From assembly GCA_013812265.1 (NCBI GenBank), contig JACCTQ010000142.1:1-5755 (forward strand): a stretch of DNA of 5,755 nucleotides, in the 5' to 3' direction. The notes beneath the pieces are model-generated. The model was given only the letters and a program-made list of their open reading frames with translations. It did no database searches and was not told the DNA's origin. The stretch is from Actinomycetota bacterium (GTDB lineage Bacteria > Actinomycetota > Thermoleophilia > Gaiellales > Gaiellaceae). Positions 5,270-5,755 of this stretch are shown here, one piece after another (position 1 is the stretch's first letter; every line of letters starts with the position of its first letter). The position numbers and the translations under genes were made by a program.

Positions 5270-5755
5270 CTGCTGGCCGTTCTTGCGCTGGGGCTCGTCG
5301 CCGGTCCCTCCGCACTCGCAGCACACGTATCGTCGGTGGGAGGTCAAGCCTTCGGTCGGCAGCTGACCGGGACCGTCACCACGTCACCGACACCGCTCGT
5401 GGTTCTGCCTGCGACCGGCGGGGGCCCGGTCACGGCCACCGACCCGGGAATCACGGTGCCGGGAGTGTTCAGCTCCGGCACGACCGTGGTATCCACGCAG
5501 GGTGTGGAGTCGGCTCCCGGCGATCTCGCCGGTGCGACGAGCACCGCGACGGTCGAGAACGTCGCGATCGTCGGGGCGACGGGTCTCACAGGCTTCACGG
5601 CGGACAGTGTCCAGAGCACCTGCACCGCAACGCCGGCGGGTATCACCGGCGCCACGACCATCGCCAACGGGTCGGCAGGCGGAACACCCGTGGCCAGCAA
5701 TCCAGCACCCAACACGCCGATCGCCCCGCCCGTGGGCTTTCAGAGCATCACGCTG
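5270..5755 (+). CDS. Second choice-of-anchor P family protein, 3' partial, 5' end unclear
   Basis: Frame open to the window edge without a stop. It reads LLAVLALGLVAGPSALAA, a signal-peptide core and cleavage site, then about 140 residues that align along their length with the 4039 gene product: VVLPATGGGPVTA, STQG, ATSTATVENV, TADSVQSTCTA, GITGATTIANG, APNTPI, GFQSITL. It is therefore a tandem, diverged paralogue, also exported, with the first conserved Cys present. The 5' end is abnormal. No ATG, GTG or TTG lies in frame between the upstream stop (TAA 5186-5188) and the signal peptide; the first canonical start is GTG 5336, after the signal peptide. A CTG at 5270 is 6 bases after AGGAG, and the preceding ACG codons are one transition from ATG. 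Alternatively, a basic n-region (PPRKRRRR) is encoded at 5247-5270 in another frame, implying a one-base deletion. The listed start is provisional. About 15 residues present in the first protein (around residues 158-175) are missing here. Confidence 0.65.
   Translation, partial: MLAVLALGLVAGPSALAAHVSSVGGQAFGRQLTGTVTTSPTPLVVLPATGGGPVTATDPGITVPGVFSSGTTVVSTQGVESAPGDLAGATSTATVENVAIVGATGLTGFTADSVQSTCTATPAGITGATTIANGSAGGTPVASNPAPNTPIAPPVGFQSITL

Noticed and set aside
5344..5715. Reverse-strand frame opposite the second choice-of-anchor P gene
   Set aside because: The + strand frame aligns with the neighbouring paralogue over the whole region; the antisense frame mirrors its simple Ala/Val/Thr composition.
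1..5755. tRNA, rRNA, CRISPR arrays, insertion sequences, attachment sites
   Set aside because: No cloverleaf, direct-repeat array, transposase motif or terminal inverted repeats seen by eye on either strand.

Overview
The window is GC-rich and every supported gene lies on the + strand. Codon use is strongly GC-ending, and the primary sigma factor is compact (376 aa) with actinobacterial-type core motifs. Together with the secreted choice-of-anchor P type proteins and an M20 dipeptidase, this suggests a high-GC actinobacterium. Thermoleophilia (Solirubrobacterales/Gaiellales-like) is my best guess, from general familiarity rather than a search.

Layout: (1) 9-962, a membrane-anchored or exported TPR protein whose start may lie outside the window. 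(2) 1070-2200, a primary sigma-70 factor (RpoD/SigA type) with a strong Shine-Dalgarno. (3) 2315-3643, an M20-family metallodipeptidase with all metal ligands present. (4) 3644-4038, a 395-base non-genic stretch with a good sigma-70-like promoter, a long GC-rich structured leader and a possible 55-codon small ORF. (5) 4039-4980, a secreted choice-of-anchor P type protein with a C-terminal FN3-like domain, followed by a 13-bp perfect-stem terminator. (6) 4981-5263, a spacer with several hairpins. (7) about 5270 to the window end, a second, diverged choice-of-anchor P paralogue. It has no canonical start codon in frame and lacks a short segment relative to its neighbour.

Genes 1-3 are housekeeping-like, co-directional and about 110 bases apart. 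They may be co-transcribed, but no convincing promoter separates them. The most interesting part is the leader of the 4039 gene. Just before its ribosome binding site is a textbook-geometry H-type pseudoknot (7 bp + 7 bp, no gap between the stems). The 5' strand of its first stem is also perfectly complementary over 10 bases to a segment at the 3' end of the small ORF. The two folds are mutually exclusive, which is the layout expected of a cis-acting switch or translation-coupled attenuator controlling an abundant secreted protein. It matches no riboswitch class I can recognise. This is inference from base pairing only.
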